A DNA stretch of 64,000 bases from Nereocystis luetkeana (GCA_031213475.1 JARUPZ010000013.1:7482739-7546738), one strand, 5' to 3'. Shown: positions 9,746 through 21,025, numbered from the stretch's first letter. Notes: generated from the letters alone by a model not told the origin. A program made the numbers and translations.

Positions 9746-12700
9746 ATGGTCGAGCCGGCGGTGATGGCCAGCGATATGGCGGAAAATTTTCTCGCGGATT
9801 TTTTCCACGCGGCAGTATTGCCTGCGGTAGCCGTGTCGTATCACCGTCGCGGAAAGCGTGGAACTCGTAGCGAACGGAGAAGAGAGGCTAGGATCCACGT
9901 GAGTAAGCACCCCATTCGACGTCATCTAGGAGATGATGGGCGTCGAGGCGCGTTGGGATTGCTGCCCCCAGCACGTCGGAACCTCGGCACGAACCGGGCC
10001 GGGCGAAAAAACACGGAACGGAAGAAACCCACCGCCTGGGAAAAGCGGAGGGTAGAGGAGAAAAAACACGCTGCACGGAAGAAGAGGAGGCAAGGTCGGA
10101 AAGGTCGCAGAGAAGCTCGAAGGTTACGCTCAGATGCTAGGGCTAGGTACAGAGCTGGGGAACTCGTCGTGGGTACGTTCAATGTTCGCACACTCGCCTT
10201 CAACGGCAAAAATGGCATCGGCCACAGCGAGGTCATCATGAAGGTATGCCAGGAACTAGGATGCGATGTCGTAGGTCTCCAAGAGACTAGGCGAGACGGG
10301 CATAGCACGTTCACAGCAGCTGGATACACGATTTTTTGCTCTGGAGCAGACGGCAGCAAATACGAGAGGAAGGGCACCCATGGTGTAGGACTAGCTGTCA
10401 GGGAGTCTATTGTGGCAGGTGTGGGCAAGGATGGTCTCGAGGTGGAGTGCGTTAGTGCCAGACTGATGAAAGTTCGCATTCAACTTGAGGGCAAATCAAA
10501 TGCTGTTTCTTTTGTTGTCGGCTATGCGCCGATACTGGATGCACCCGTTCGCGAGAAAGATCAATTCTGGAACGAACTGAACAAAGTCGTCTCGGGGGTC
10601 CCAAGTGGGGATCACCTACTTGTACTCTTGGATGCAAATGCTCGCACCGGCAAGCGAGAGAGCGGATGTGCCGGCAGTAAGGTGATGGGTAAATACGGGC
10701 GCGATGAATTGAACAACAACGGAGAGCGACTACTCCTCCTTGCAGATGACAACAGGCTTGCGCTCCTCAACACGTTCTTTGCCACACCTACTCGCGGAGT
10801 GTCGTACACTTTCCAGTCTCCAAACTCCGGGAAGGGTCAGTGTAGGCTAGACTACATCCTTACTCGGCAAGTTGATCGATGCCTGGTTCGCAACATGACA
10901 GTACGGAAACCCCCAGAGGATCGGCATGAATCTGACCACAACCTCGTGGTCTGCAATATTCGCCTCTTGGGTCGGTTTGCGCCGAATCGGAGGGTAAAAG
11001 CAGGCAGCGGAAAACGAGCTATTAATCTACAACGGTTGATGGCAGACCCCGGTCTCCGAGCGGACCTCAATAGGGAGATAACCAAACTTACCCCCCCACC
11101 GCCTGGTACAATTGGGAGTGTCGATGATAAGGCAACTGCTCTAGTGGAGACCGTGCTGTCGACTGCTGCTAAACTAGCACCTCATACCAGTCGAAAACAA
11201 GGGCCGCTGGGCTGGTGTACGCCCGAAGAGGTAAAAGCAGAGGTGCACTCACGATGGCAGGAGAAGGAAAATGCGAGGACGCAACTACGTGCTAACCCGG
11301 AAGACAAAAATCTGCGAAAAGCTGTGAAGATTGCCACTAAACAGCTCAAACGTGCGAGGACGGACGGAGTGCAGAAGTTCTTCGAGGAATACGTCCGTCA
11401 ACTCGAAAGGCGTATCCAAGAAGGTGATCAGTTTGGGTTCTACAAGCACCTTAAGGGGATGAATGTGGAAGGAAAGAGGACTTTCCATTCGCAGTACATC
11501 AGGGACGAGGAAGGTAGATTACTACGAGACGTAGGCCTCATCCGGGAACGATGGGTAAGGTGGTTCCATAAGCTGCTAAACACAAGGTCATCGACCCTCG
11601 ATCCGACTATCGTCGATGAGCTCAAGGTCTGGCCCTCGTGCAGTCCGCTGGACGACGTCCCGTCTAGATACGAGGTGGAAGACGCGATCAGGGCGATGGC
11701 GAACCGCAAGGCGGTTGGGCCTGATGGTCTCCCAGCTGAACTTCTGAAGGTCCTGGCCGACGAGGGAGACTCGGACACCTTGGGAAGCTTCTACGAGATT
11801 ATCGTCGCTGTGTGGAGGGGAGGGGTCGTGCCGCAGCAATGGAAAGATGCAACGATTAAGGTGCTGCACAAGAAGAAAGACAGGACGGAGTGTGGTAACT
11901 ATCGTGGCATTTCCCTAGTCGCGCATGCCGGCAAAGTGCTCCTCAAAGTCATCGCGCGCCGACTCAGCGACTATTGCGAACGGGAAGGCATCCTGCCGGA
12001 GGAGCAGTGTGGCTTTAGGCCCGAACGATCGACGGTCGACATGATGTTCGTGGTGCGACGCTTGCAGGAATTGGCAAGGAAGAAGGACACTCCGCTCTTC
12101 ATGTGCTTTGTCGACCTCACCAAAGCCTACGACTCCGTCGACCGAACCCTCCTGTGGGCTGTCTTGGCTCGCTTTGGGGTGCCACCTAGAATGCTCACCG
12201 TTATCCGCCAATTCCACGACGGCATGCGAGCATGCGTGCGGCTGGATGACGGCGAGTGCTCAGATATGTTCGACGTGAAACAGGGCCTACGGCAAGGGTG
12301 TGTGCTCGCGCCATTGTTGTTCAACATGTTTTTTACAGCGGTGCTGCGTGTGGCGGAGAAACGTTTCGCTGCTGATAAAGCCATCACGGACAGCTTGGTG
12401 CAACTCCAACAAAAGCAGGAGAAGAAGAAAAAGAAGAGGGGGAAGGCACGGGTCGGGCACGCCGACGGACAGGGGAATGATAAAGAGGCCCAGACACTGT
12501 GGGCTATGCTCTATGCCGACGATGCAGGCATAGTATCGAGATCACCCAACGGCCTGGAGAGGATGATGACGGTGATCGTGTCTGCATGTGCCGCTTTCGG
12601 CCTGACGGTCTCGGAGGCCAAGACGGAGATAATGTGTCTGCAAACGAAAGATGGGGGGAACGTGCCGTTCACCGTCACCGCCGCCGGCCAAGTGTACAAA

Positions 12701-13525
12701 CAAACGACCGAGTTTGTGTATCTGGGCGGGGCTATCAGCGCAGATTGGACGGGCAGAAGTGTCGAGGTAACGCGTCGACTCCAGAGGGCATGGGTATGCT
12801 TCGGACGGTATAAGATGGAAATTTATGACCGCCCGGGTGTGCGCCTACGCCTGAAGGTGCGAATGCTGAGAGCCGAGGTGATCGAAACGTTGCTCTACGG
12901 TTGCGTTACTTGGAGCCCGAGCAAGACTGATTACGGTAGGCTACGGGAGGTCCACCACAAGATGCTCCTCCGATGCATCGGGTGGCGAAAACGAAAGCGC
13001 GAAGACCACATTCTATCCTATGCTAGCGCGCTTCTCAGGACAACATCTGAAAGCGTTGAGACGACGGTACGCAGACGTAGGCTCTTGTTTGCGGGCTTTG
13101 TGACACGAATGGGAGAGGAGCGTCTGCCGAGGAGGGTGATGTTTAGGGAGATGGTTGGGGGTAAGGGTTACTCCGGAGGACAGGAGTGGGACTGGATGAG
13201 GTACCTTGAGGAGGACCTCAAGGAGTTCGGCATCAAGCTCGAAGGGTGGCGCGAGACAGCACAGAAAGCCGGCAGATGGTTCCAACGGGTCGAGGAAGGG
13301 GCGGAGGCCTTCATGCGGAAATGGCATACAGATGAGAAGGAGGCATCGGCAGAACGGCATAGAATAGCTGCGACCACGACCACAGCCGTTGACGCCAACG
13401 CGAGTGTGCAGAATGACAGGGAAGAGGGGGGGGGCGAAAGGGGGACGAGGGGGAATGGCGGGGGGGGGGAGGGGAGGCGGTCTGCCCAACAGACTGAAGC
13501 CTGGTTATGGCCATCATCGTCATGA
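9746..13525 (+). CDS. LINE polyprotein: AP-type endonuclease and reverse transcriptase
   Basis: A single open frame of 1259 codons encodes the replication protein of a non-LTR retrotransposon, which nicks genomic DNA and primes reverse transcription from the nick. The first ~140 residues are basic. An exonuclease-endonuclease-phosphatase domain follows: TFNVRT (~res 145), GLQETRRDG (~180), VLLDANARTG (~297), LDYILTR (~370) and SDHNLVV (~397). Reverse transcriptase motifs are YRGISLVAHAGK (~715), FRPERSTVD (~758), FVDLTKAYDSVDR (~790), LRQGCVLAPLLFN (~850) and the catalytic LYADDAG (~922), then VYLGG (~992). The C-terminal part has YGCVTWSP and RCIGWRK and ends in low-complexity Gly/Arg/Ala sequence. 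No ORF1 and no RNase H are visible, which is closest to single-ORF RTE-like elements. There is no stop or frameshift and all catalytic motifs are present, so the copy looks young. The first ATG was taken as the start; initiation further in is possible, since the basic leader shows no domain. Confidence 0.9.
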   Translation: MVEPAVMASDMAENFLADFFHAAVLPAVAVSYHRRGKRGTRSERRREARIHVSKHPIRRHLGDDGRRGALGLLPPARRNLGTNRAGRKNTERKKPTAWEKRRVEEKKHAARKKRRQGRKGRREARRLRSDARARYRAGELVVGTFNVRTLAFNGKNGIGHSEVIMKVCQELGCDVVGLQETRRDGHSTFTAAGYTIFCSGADGSKYERKGTHGVGLAVRESIVAGVGKDGLEVECVSARLMKVRIQLEGKSNAVSFVVGYAPILDAPVREKDQFWNELNKVVSGVPSGDHLLVLLDANARTGKRESGCAGSKVMGKYGRDELNNNGERLLLLADDNRLALLNTFFATPTRGVSYTFQSPNSGKGQCRLDYILTRQVDRCLVRNMTVRKPPEDRHESDHNLVVCNIRLLGRFAPNRRVKAGSGKRAINLQRLMADPGLRADLNREITKLTPPPPGTIGSVDDKATALVETVLSTAAKLAPHTSRKQGPLGWCTPEEVKAEVHSRWQEKENARTQLRANPEDKNLRKAVKIATKQLKRARTDGVQKFFEEYVRQLERRIQEGDQFGFYKHLKGMNVEGKRTFHSQYIRDEEGRLLRDVGLIRERWVRWFHKLLNTRSSTLDPTIVDELKVWPSCSPLDDVPSRYEVEDAIRAMANRKAVGPDGLPAELLKVLADEGDSDTLGSFYEIIVAVWRGGVVPQQWKDATIKVLHKKKDRTECGNYRGISLVAHAGKVLLKVIARRLSDYCEREGILPEEQCGFRPERSTVDMMFVVRRLQELARKKDTPLFMCFVDLTKAYDSVDRTLLWAVLARFGVPPRMLTVIRQFHDGMRACVRLDDGECSDMFDVKQGLRQGCVLAPLLFNMFFTAVLRVAEKRFAADKAITDSLVQLQQKQEKKKKKRGKARVGHADGQGNDKEAQTLWAMLYADDAGIVSRSPNGLERMMTVIVSACAAFGLTVSEAKTEIMCLQTKDGGNVPFTVTAAGQVYKQTTEFVYLGGAISADWTGRSVEVTRRLQRAWVCFGRYKMEIYDRPGVRLRLKVRMLRAEVIETLLYGCVTWSPSKTDYGRLREVHHKMLLRCIGWRKRKREDHILSYASALLRTTSESVETTVRRRRLLFAGFVTRMGEERLPRRVMFREMVGGKGYSGGQEWDWMRYLEEDLKEFGIKLEGWRETAQKAGRWFQRVEEGAEAFMRKWHTDEKEASAERHRIAATTTTAVDANASVQNDREEGGGERGTRGNGGGGEGRRSAQQTEAWLWPSSS

Positions 13526-14012
13526 TGCACTCCTTTCTTTGGGACCCAAGTAACTAGCATGGTGCCATCTGGGCAACTTTGCCCATCTGTATGCTCCAGT
13601 GCCTGCCTTTGGTATTTTCTTTCCCCCCCGCCCGTGATTATCGCTTTTTTGTCCCTTCTTTGTTTTCATTTTTCTTTCATTCCCGTTTGTACCTCTTTGT
13701 GTCTTTGTTAGTATGGTCCGTTTTGCCTTGCCTTTTTTTCGCGTTTTGCTATCTGCGTCTGTTTTAGTTTTGTTTTTGTTTTTGTTTTGCTTAGCTTCAT
13801 CTTCTTTTTTTAGGTTTTTGTCTGCTATTAATAGTCTCCTTTTTGCTTCCCTGGTGTCCGCAGTGGTGGAGTGCGTATGCCTGTTTTTTTTTTTTTTTTT
13901 GCCTCTGTTTTTACTTGAGGTATTTCTTCCACTCCAGAGTTATTGGAGCCTGTCCTGCGACCACGGACTGCATTGAATTGTGAGTTAATGTGAGAACAAC
14001 AACAACAACAAA
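13526..14012 (+). mobile_element. LINE 3' UTR and CAA-repeat tail
   Basis: A T-rich untranslated region (13610-13900) is followed by TTATTGGAGCCTGTCCTGCG, ACCACGGACTGCATTGAATT and GTGAGTTAATGTGAGAACAA, ending in (CAA)n at 13993-14010. The last ~90 bp recur without the LINE body at 2187, 2868 and 36487, as expected if this tail is the reverse transcriptase recognition sequence. I could not fix a target-site duplication. Confidence 0.7.
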
Positions 14013-14039
14013 CAATTGATATGTAGGAGGGGGAGAGAA

Positions 14040-14203
14040 GACAACATTTAGAGTATACCTGGTAGTAGATAAGACATAAAATAAGTAGACATATGAGGTA
14101 GATAGACTTGGTGCATAGGTTTCCTTCGTATACGGCGATTTTTTCTTTCAGGAATGTTTTGATTGATCGAACGTGAAAGCTCATGCTGGCATTGTCGGAT
14201 GGC

Positions 14204-14240
<37 letters not shown>

Positions 14241-14243
14241 TCT
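14040..14243 (+). mobile_element. T4 retroelement copy with AAT tail
   Basis: GCATAGGTTTCCTT, then CATTGTCGGATGGCAA, followed directly by (ATA)n at 14203-14240. Other copies show the same order in both orientations: body, GTCGGATGGCAA, then a pure ATA/TAA array. The array therefore behaves as the 3' tail of a short retroelement. No coding sequence is visible. Confidence 0.6.
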
Positions 14244-14382
14244 TCAGGCATTTCCGAATAACGTTTTTTTCTTAGCATCCCCGTGTTTTTGCTGTCAAGG
14301 CTGTCTGTCAGAGGACATTAGCCATGACGACGGGGTGTCTGTCAAGGGGTATAAAAGTGCTGTCGTCTCCCGACATCTTTGC

Positions 14383-14480
14383 TGGTGGGGCATTGGACCA
14401 AATACTGTTTGTGAAAATAGCGAACTAGAAAGGTTTTTTGTGTGCATCGTAGGTCCTATCAACTATGGTCCCCCGTAGTA
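14383..14480 (+). mobile_element. M1 transposon, diverged, reverse orientation
   Basis: GTGGGGCATTGGACCAAATA to CTATGGTCCCCCGTAGTA. The left inverted repeat is degraded and the right one is nearly intact. Confidence 0.6.
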
Positions 14481-14710
14481 GATGTATCCGAAGTGAAAAC
14501 GTGGGGAGATGCACACGACGCACGCGCAGCCATGCATGATGTTATTCGTTATATTTCATACAGCATGAATGTATATTAACGGTATAATAATATCGAAACA
14601 AACATATACCAGGTACATCTCGCATACATACATACCGCAGGTAGGTACCGCCTGGTACGTGAAGAACACAGCAATAATACATACCAGGTACCAGGTACCT
14701 GATATACTAT

Positions 14711-14816
14711 TTCGGGGGACCATAGTTAATAGGACCTATGGTATACATAAAAGCCTATATATTTAACTATTTTTACTAACAATATTTGATCCTATTAACT
14801 ATGGTCCCCCGTAATT
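14711..14816 (+). mobile_element. M1 transposon
   Basis: TTTCGGGGGACCATAGTTAA to TTAACTATGGTCCCCCGTAA. Two overlapping TACCAGGTA-type motifs lie just upstream at about 14682-14700. Confidence 0.85.
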
Positions 14817-14937
14817 CTACATGTACACCCACCCGCGTGGTACATATATAATACATCTCTATCGTCGCATTCAAGAGGCGGGGTGCGGTCGATTCCTCGT
14901 GCTTTGTCTTGGTGTGTCGGTTCTCCAAATATGTCGT

Positions 14938-14980
14938 TGTGTTGCTGTTGTTGCTGTTGCTGTTGCTGTTGCTGCTGATG
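14938..14980. repeat. TGT/TGC triplet microsatellite
   Basis: GTTGCTGTTGCTG triplets. The surrounding 14817-15440 shows no supportable gene. Confidence 0.8.
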
Positions 14981-15469
14981 AGACTCCCAGAGTGATGAGA
15001 ACGTTTTTGTTCGCCTCCCGTGATCGCTTGTGGGGGGGAGGAAAGAAAAAGAGGTCACTTATTACCTGGTACATAAATAATATTAGGATTTTCCTCATCT
15101 TTTCTCACGGACGCGGTGTTGGTGTGGTGGTGGGGGGTGTCGGTGTTTTGTGTGCCGTGTGATGACAGCGGGTATATGCTTGTACATAAAGCAGTTTAAT
15201 TTAGTACTATGGTATTTTAATTGTACTTTACGACTAATATTATCATGTATGTACGCGCGCGTGTTGTACATGCATTATTATATGCTTCCCTTCCGACAAT
15301 ATAGCGTGTAGATACCATCCCAATAGAAACCGAATATCCTTCCGTGAATCAGCAGTATTCCTCATACGCTTCTCTGGGAGCCGTTTCCGAATTAATTATT
15401 TCCGTTCCCCACATCATTTCATCTTATTAAATAATAGCAATACCTGGTATATCCTATTCCTCATCAACA

Positions 15470-15470
<1 letters not shown>

Positions 15471-15500
<30 letters not shown>

Positions 15501-15780
15501 CATACATACATACATACATACATACATACATACATACATACAATTCGATGCGAGTCGACGAGGGCAGAAAAGGCTGAAATCTTCTCGAGATAAAAATGAA
15601 GGCACGTACCGTAGCGGGAAGGGGGGAGAAGAGCCTGCTATGTGACCCCGGATCTGAGTTACGAGTTGGAAGGAGAGAGAAGATGTGCGAAGATAATGAA
15701 TGGGATGAGAAAAAAAAAAAAAAAAACATACATACATACATACATACATACATACATACATACATACATACATACATACC
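15471..15780. repeat. CATA arrays on both sides of a SINE S1 fragment
   Basis: (CATA)n fills 15471-15542 and 15727-15778. Between them, 15543-15726 is a 5'-truncated S1 SINE (CAATTCGATGCGAGTCGACG to GATGAGAAAA plus poly(A)). The SINE either inserted into an existing CATA array or carries array sequence at both ends. Confidence 0.85.
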
Positions 15781-15934
15781 CTGGTACGTATTTAGTATAT
15801 ACACATATGAACGAACATAAATACTTCCAGTATTAATGGGACATAAACACTACCAGGTACTAAATAATGGGTAGACACATTACATTTTGTTGAAAATCCT
15901 TCGAATTGCCATGTTATTATTATTCTCTGCGACG

Positions 15935-18130
15935 TTCGGGGGGGGGATCTACTGGCGTGGTACGAGAGCCGCGACACCGGCCGCTGACTCTCGTTGCCTA
16001 TCGTATTGCCAGTAGTACCCGGGAGTTCCCCCCCCCAGCCGACTGGCCGGGGCTCAAACAAACGCTGTCTCGGACGACCTAGACCCCCAATGGTAGGAAA
16101 CCATTGACATACCCCAAATCCGAGGTCGCGTCGATACTACGGTGTTCGGCCCCAAACAGTACCCTGACCTGGCTGCCTGTGCCCTATCTTTCCCGTCTCT
16201 GCTAGTTTACGAGATACGATACCCGCGTCCTCTGGCCTGTTGCGGCTGTACGTCTTGGGAGACTATGAAGACTTCCATGTACCTTCTCTCTGGACCACCC
16301 TCTTCGGCACTTCCCCCCCCAGCCGCCAGCGTAGCGGTTGCGGCGATACGCAATGAGTGGAGGCCAACTTCTCTGGAATCATCTCCAGCTTCCGCTACCA
16401 CTTCGCGAAGTGCCCCGACGGCCTGCGCGTACCCCCGCACTCTGACCTCCTTACCGTACCGATACGACGACAGGGGGGCGCTTTCTGGCAACGTCGGATA
16501 TGCCGACAACAACTCCACCATGAGAACGACGGCACCGCCGACTGCTCCTACCCCGGAACGCGCCCCGAAGGCGTCGACGCGTGTGCTCACGATAACCGAC
16601 CCTTGCTGAGCCTGGTCGCCTTTCTGGCCTCGAAAGGGGACCTCGGTGCCGGTAGCCTGATGCCCCTGCAACGAGGTCAACCCCCGCTCCCCCGGGACTA
16701 ACTCTACGTCACCCCTCGTCAAGCAATGCACGGGGTGTACAATTCCGGACGAAGAGGCGAATGTTTCGTCAGACCTCGCAATGAAACCCGTAGCCCCATA
16801 CCAACGACAGCCAAAGGACTCGGCCACCCGGGCCCCACGACAAGGCCAGGCCCTGTTCTCGCAACAACGTGTCCCACCACATAGGTCGACGAGATACTTA
16901 TGGGGTACCGGCGGCATTGTGCGACCGTACCCCCCTTTGAATCCACGTTCAACGAGCGGCGACGACGTGGGCAACTCTATTTGCAAGTTTACGCAGTGGA
17001 AGTGTGACACGGCTGATAGCTTACCAGTAACTAGTAATAGTACCGGCTTGGTTGCCCTCCGACGCACACCAAGCTACGAACTCAAGCAACGCCTGGATCT
17101 TATCCGTATCGAATGGAGGCGCGTGTCGAAATACGGAGCTACCCTCAGTAACCCCCGGAAAACCCCCCCCAAAAGGTCCAAGACCGGAAACCCTACGTAT
17201 AAGCTTGGTGAGCCGACGGCGCAACCGACTGGCGGATGAGCTTGCTGCCAGAACTTCTGAGCATAGTGCGATGCCCGCTTGCCCCAGGACCTGGGCTCCC
17301 GACGGATGCTGACCCCGACGTGCAGGCTGCGCATCTCGCGCTGCTGCTTCCGTACGCCCTACGATCGGCCTCGCCTCCGCCGAGGGGCGAGGCCCGTCCC
17401 CCTGTTCGTCAGCCTTGGCCGCCGCCGAGCGAGTGAGACTGCCCCCAAACTAGACGCCCCGCTGCCGCTGCCGCTGTAGCTGGTGCTGCCGCCGCCGCTG
17501 CTCCCAACACTTGCACCGCCACCCCCAGCCCCCGCCCTTGCCCTTGGCCTTGGCCGTGTTGGCCAAGGTTTTCCGGATACAGCGCTGCTGGCTGCGACGC
17601 CGCTATCGGCCGATCCCCCCCCCCGCCGGTAGCCGACTTGCGCTTATTGCTGCTGCCCATCTTGCGAGCTCGACCGACATGAGTGAACACGCAGGTGTTA
17701 TCGTAGCGGCGCCTGCCGGTCTTTCCCCACTGCCGGCATTCGCCACCCCCGGCCCCGGCCGCCAGGGTGGAGGTAAGGCAAGGTTGCTGGGTTTCGGCGT
17801 TGACAAAGCCGCCGAGGGCGACGTAGTCGGAAAGGTGGGGCCAGTGTGGCCCCGGGATAACTGGGAAGGACTCCACCTGCGGGGGGTAGGCCGACGCGTG
17901 GCCGCAGGAGTCGGGGACCCCGTCACAGGTCGAGCGTGAAGGTCTCCGGTCTTTGGTGACCAGAGCCGCCGGCCTGGCCTAGTTCGTCGGGCGATCGGCG
18001 ATCGCAAAACTCTCCATAACGTGGTCATCGAGGGTCGTATCTCCCGCGCTGAGGACTCGTCCGAGCGCCTCCAAGCGAGCGCGCGCCACATGCATGGACA
18101 ACGGTAGGCCTAGCCTCTACGTAGGCCTAC
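15935..18130 (-). mobile_element. degraded tyrosine-recombinase transposon, approximate extent
   Basis: A GC-rich block of different composition from its surroundings, holding the recombinase remnant (16207-17224). Upstream on the same strand is a decayed coding-like segment (17409-18091) rich in Ala, Gly and Pro. One end has an inverted repeat, GGTAGGCCTA with TAGGCCTACC, around 18103-18132. No reverse transcriptase is visible, so a Crypton-like DNA element and a stripped DIRS-like element are both possible. Confidence 0.4.
16207..17224 (-). pseudogene. tyrosine recombinase (integrase-like) pseudogene
   Basis: The frame shifts near 17050. The upstream part (17224-17021) ends ALLEFVAWCASEGNQAGTIT. 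The downstream part (from 17067) continues GKLSAVSHFHCVNLQIELPT and SSPLVERGFKGG, which together resemble the helical N-terminal domain of tyrosine recombinases. The C-terminal part has GLHSLRIAATATLAAGG (~res 235-251), matching the HxxR box of the catalytic domain, followed by a degraded ERRYMEVFI where the family has the W and Y positions. Such enzymes cut and rejoin DNA through a tyrosine nucleophile. The frameshift and eroded C-terminus make activity unlikely. The identification rests on the HSLRI context and the N-terminal pattern. Confidence 0.5.
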
Positions 18131-18664
18131 CAAATCGGCAGCGAGCAGTGCCGTCCGTGCTCTAATCGTGCACCTATCACGAGAAGCTAGAACGGGGGCA
18201 CGAAACGAAATGTGGCCGTCCTTCTCTTCTCTCTGCCTCTGAAAAAACTAAGCCATTTAATTTCCGTCGGTAGAGACTATGAACTACAAATAATGATTTC
18301 CGTCGGCTGTGAGCAAAACAGGCATCTCACGTGAACTTAGAGATACTACGCATTACACTCGTACTTGATGGCATCGTTGCAGCGGCGGGGGCGCCTTGGA
18401 AAATCGCGGCATCCCTTCTTACATTACGGAAAAGGAGCGCGCTGGTTGGTACAACACGGCATGCAGTACAGCAGTATGTGTAGTATGCATGATGGATATT
18501 TTGTACCAATTTTACGGTATGACACTATTAATATTATTGTTACGCTTGCCATCCGACAATGTGTGGTGCTGTTCTAACAAAAAGATTGACAGAAAGTGGA
18601 GAACTTCTCGGAACACAAACAACTACCAATACTGTTGTTGTAGACTTGACAATATTCCACGAAT

Positions 18665-18893
18665 AGAATGTGTATGTCGTGCCTGTCGTATCTAGTTTGA
18701 TTACATGGCATCGCATTGCCCACTGCTGTGCTTACTGCATACCGGTACGTGGCAACGTAGTATCTCTGTGGCGTAGCTGTGTGACCACATAACTTGTGTC
18801 TCTTCTAGGATTGAAGAATCGGCACGGACACTGGTTGTGCTGGATGTCGACGGGTAGAAAGAACGGTTTAATGTGAAAAACACACACACGTGA
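18665..18893 (-). repeat. R5 repeat with uninterrupted SINE site
   Basis: GTCGTGCCTGTCGTATCTAG runs straight into TTTGATTACATGGCATCG and on to CGTCGACATCC-type sequence and TTAAACCG on the complement. This is a second empty-site copy. Confidence 0.75.
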
Positions 18894-19530
18894 GTGACTG
18901 ATGGATTACGTTTACTTGTTTTTTTACTGTAAGATGGGCGTTATGGTTGGAACCAGGGACGGAAATAGGTGGTATGACATGTTGCGCTGGCGCAGCGGTT
19001 TCTTCTTCAGAATTGAGCGTATATAGCGCACCACGAGATGAAATGATTTTGGTCCGGCTTGTCGCACGCACAATCATATAGCTTTGAAGCGCCGCACCCT
19101 TTTTCGACCAAGACGGTGAAAAAAATGGTGCGGTCTATTTTTTACGCCGAATAAGGAACACGTTTTGGGTTTGTTTCGCCGCAGGTCAAAAACAATTTCT
19201 AAAATTATTATTACAAATACATACGCCGTCAGCATTTGTAGACGCACAAATATGCTACACGTCGTTTCCTATTTTTTTCTCACCGTAGTAGATGAACATG
19301 CTGCTCGACACCCCCCCGAGCGAAAACTAACCTTGCGGCACAAAGGATATCATTTTTTGGTCCTTCCTGGCGAATAATTTCATGCTTGTTGGTCGTAATT
19401 TTGCCCTCGATTTTTCGCTAAAAAAACTGTTTGTTAATAATATTCCACGCCAGCCGGACCCGCGCCTACGAAAAGACAGAAGGAACCGGTATGTTTATGA
19501 CCCACGTTTTGAGTACATATTGACCCGTAC
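18894..19530. other. no gene seen
   Basis: AT-rich sequence with short ORFs of no recognisable type. A homopyrimidine-poor stretch around 19150-19450 holds no exon-like borders. Confidence 0.4.
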
Positions 19531-19534
19531 GTGG

Positions 19535-19750
19535 GTAGGCACATTTCGATGCGAGTCAACGAGGGGAGAAAATAAGGCTGAAATAATCTTCTCGCGATAA
19601 AAATGAAAGCACGTACCGTAGCGGGAAGGGGGTAGAAGAGCCTGCTATGTGACCCCGGATCTGATTTACGAGTTAGTTGGAAAGAGAGAGAGGAGAAGAT
19701 GTGCGAAGATAATGAATGGGATGAGCAAAAAAAAAAACAAAAAAAACATG
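19535..19750 (+). mobile_element. SINE S1, 5'-truncated
   Basis: Begins GGGTAGGCACATTTCGATGC and ends GAATGGGATGAGC plus an A-rich tail. The tRNA-like head is missing. Confidence 0.75.
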
Positions 19751-19913
19751 AAACAAAAACGACCTCCGTGGGTCCTCCGGCCGAGTCCCCCCGGGGCCCT
19801 CCTTGTTGCGCCCTCCTTGACGGGCCCTCCGGGGGGGCCTGTCGGAGGGGCGCATCTCGCCTTCGGGGCGTTCCACGATGATAGAGGTTTACCCTATTTT
19901 TTCTGGGCCCCCC

Positions 19914-20013
19914 CCCTTAACCCCTTTAGAACCGCAGTCCCGTTTTGGGGACAAACCCGTCAAATTTCAAGTAGTTTGTCCCCACAACGGGACTGCGGTT
20001 CTAAAGGGGTTAA
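19914..20013 (+). mobile_element. M2 transposon, best-preserved copy
   Basis: Near-perfect inverted repeats: CCCCTTTAGAACCGCAGTCC on the left and its complement GGACTGCGGTTCTAAAGGGG on the right, with TTAA at the outer edges. The ~30 bp centre is unique to the family. Confidence 0.85.
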
Positions 20014-20785
20014 TAATAAGGTCTAATAATGCGGATTTCAACGGGGACGAGCAAGCATATAATATATGATTACGACTGACTGATGCTACACGCATCTCGT
20101 GTATGCGCGTATACGTACGCATATCACGCCCAACACTGTGTAGAGCACAACAAGTTACACACTCATCCTTAAACTGGCGCCCTGTAAGGACGCTGTGTGG
20201 TGGCCCAGAAAGTTTATTTTCTCTATCGTAGAGCGCATCCTTCGGCACATGATGCGGGTGGCAACTCGGGGGTATATATATATATAGTCTACGGATATAA
20301 TAGAGGAACTATCCTCATACATAATCGCGGCGAGTAGTATGATGTGTCATCCATTTTCGCGGCGAGTTTTGTGACGTGTGACGTGTGTGTGCTTGCCGTC
20401 CGACAATGGTTACTTGCTGTAAGGCGTTCAAGGTCGTTTTTGGGTGCGGTAACGTTCGGTCATCATGTGACGTAGCTACCTGTACAGACTGTAGATATTA
20501 TGCGCGGAGGGCTTGGAGTACGAGTGAGAGTCAAGTAAGTAAGTGTGGTTCCGACGCTCTCCGCTGCACTCGAGCGCAAAAGGCCACGTTAATCAACCGC
20601 CAAGATTGGGACGGCGGACTGACGCGGGAGCAGCACAGTGTTTCTTGGGAGTTTAGCATCAACCACGTGCTCAAATCTAAAAAGGGTCAACAAAAAGCGA
20701 AAGAAAGATTATAACCGGCGGCAGGTATCATGGAGAGTGTGCTCGTATGATTGCATATCACGTGGATCACACGCATACTGCATCC

Positions 20786-20787
<2 letters not shown>

Positions 20788-20861
<74 letters not shown>

Positions 20862-20892
20862 GTTATTATTATTATTATAATAATAAGGGTTA

Positions 20893-20953
<61 letters not shown>

Positions 20954-20959
20954 TTAAAA

Positions 20960-21025
<66 letters not shown>

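Noticed and set aside
12300-12813. Overlapping ORFs inside the LINE
   Set aside because: Shadow frames of the reverse transcriptase ORF.
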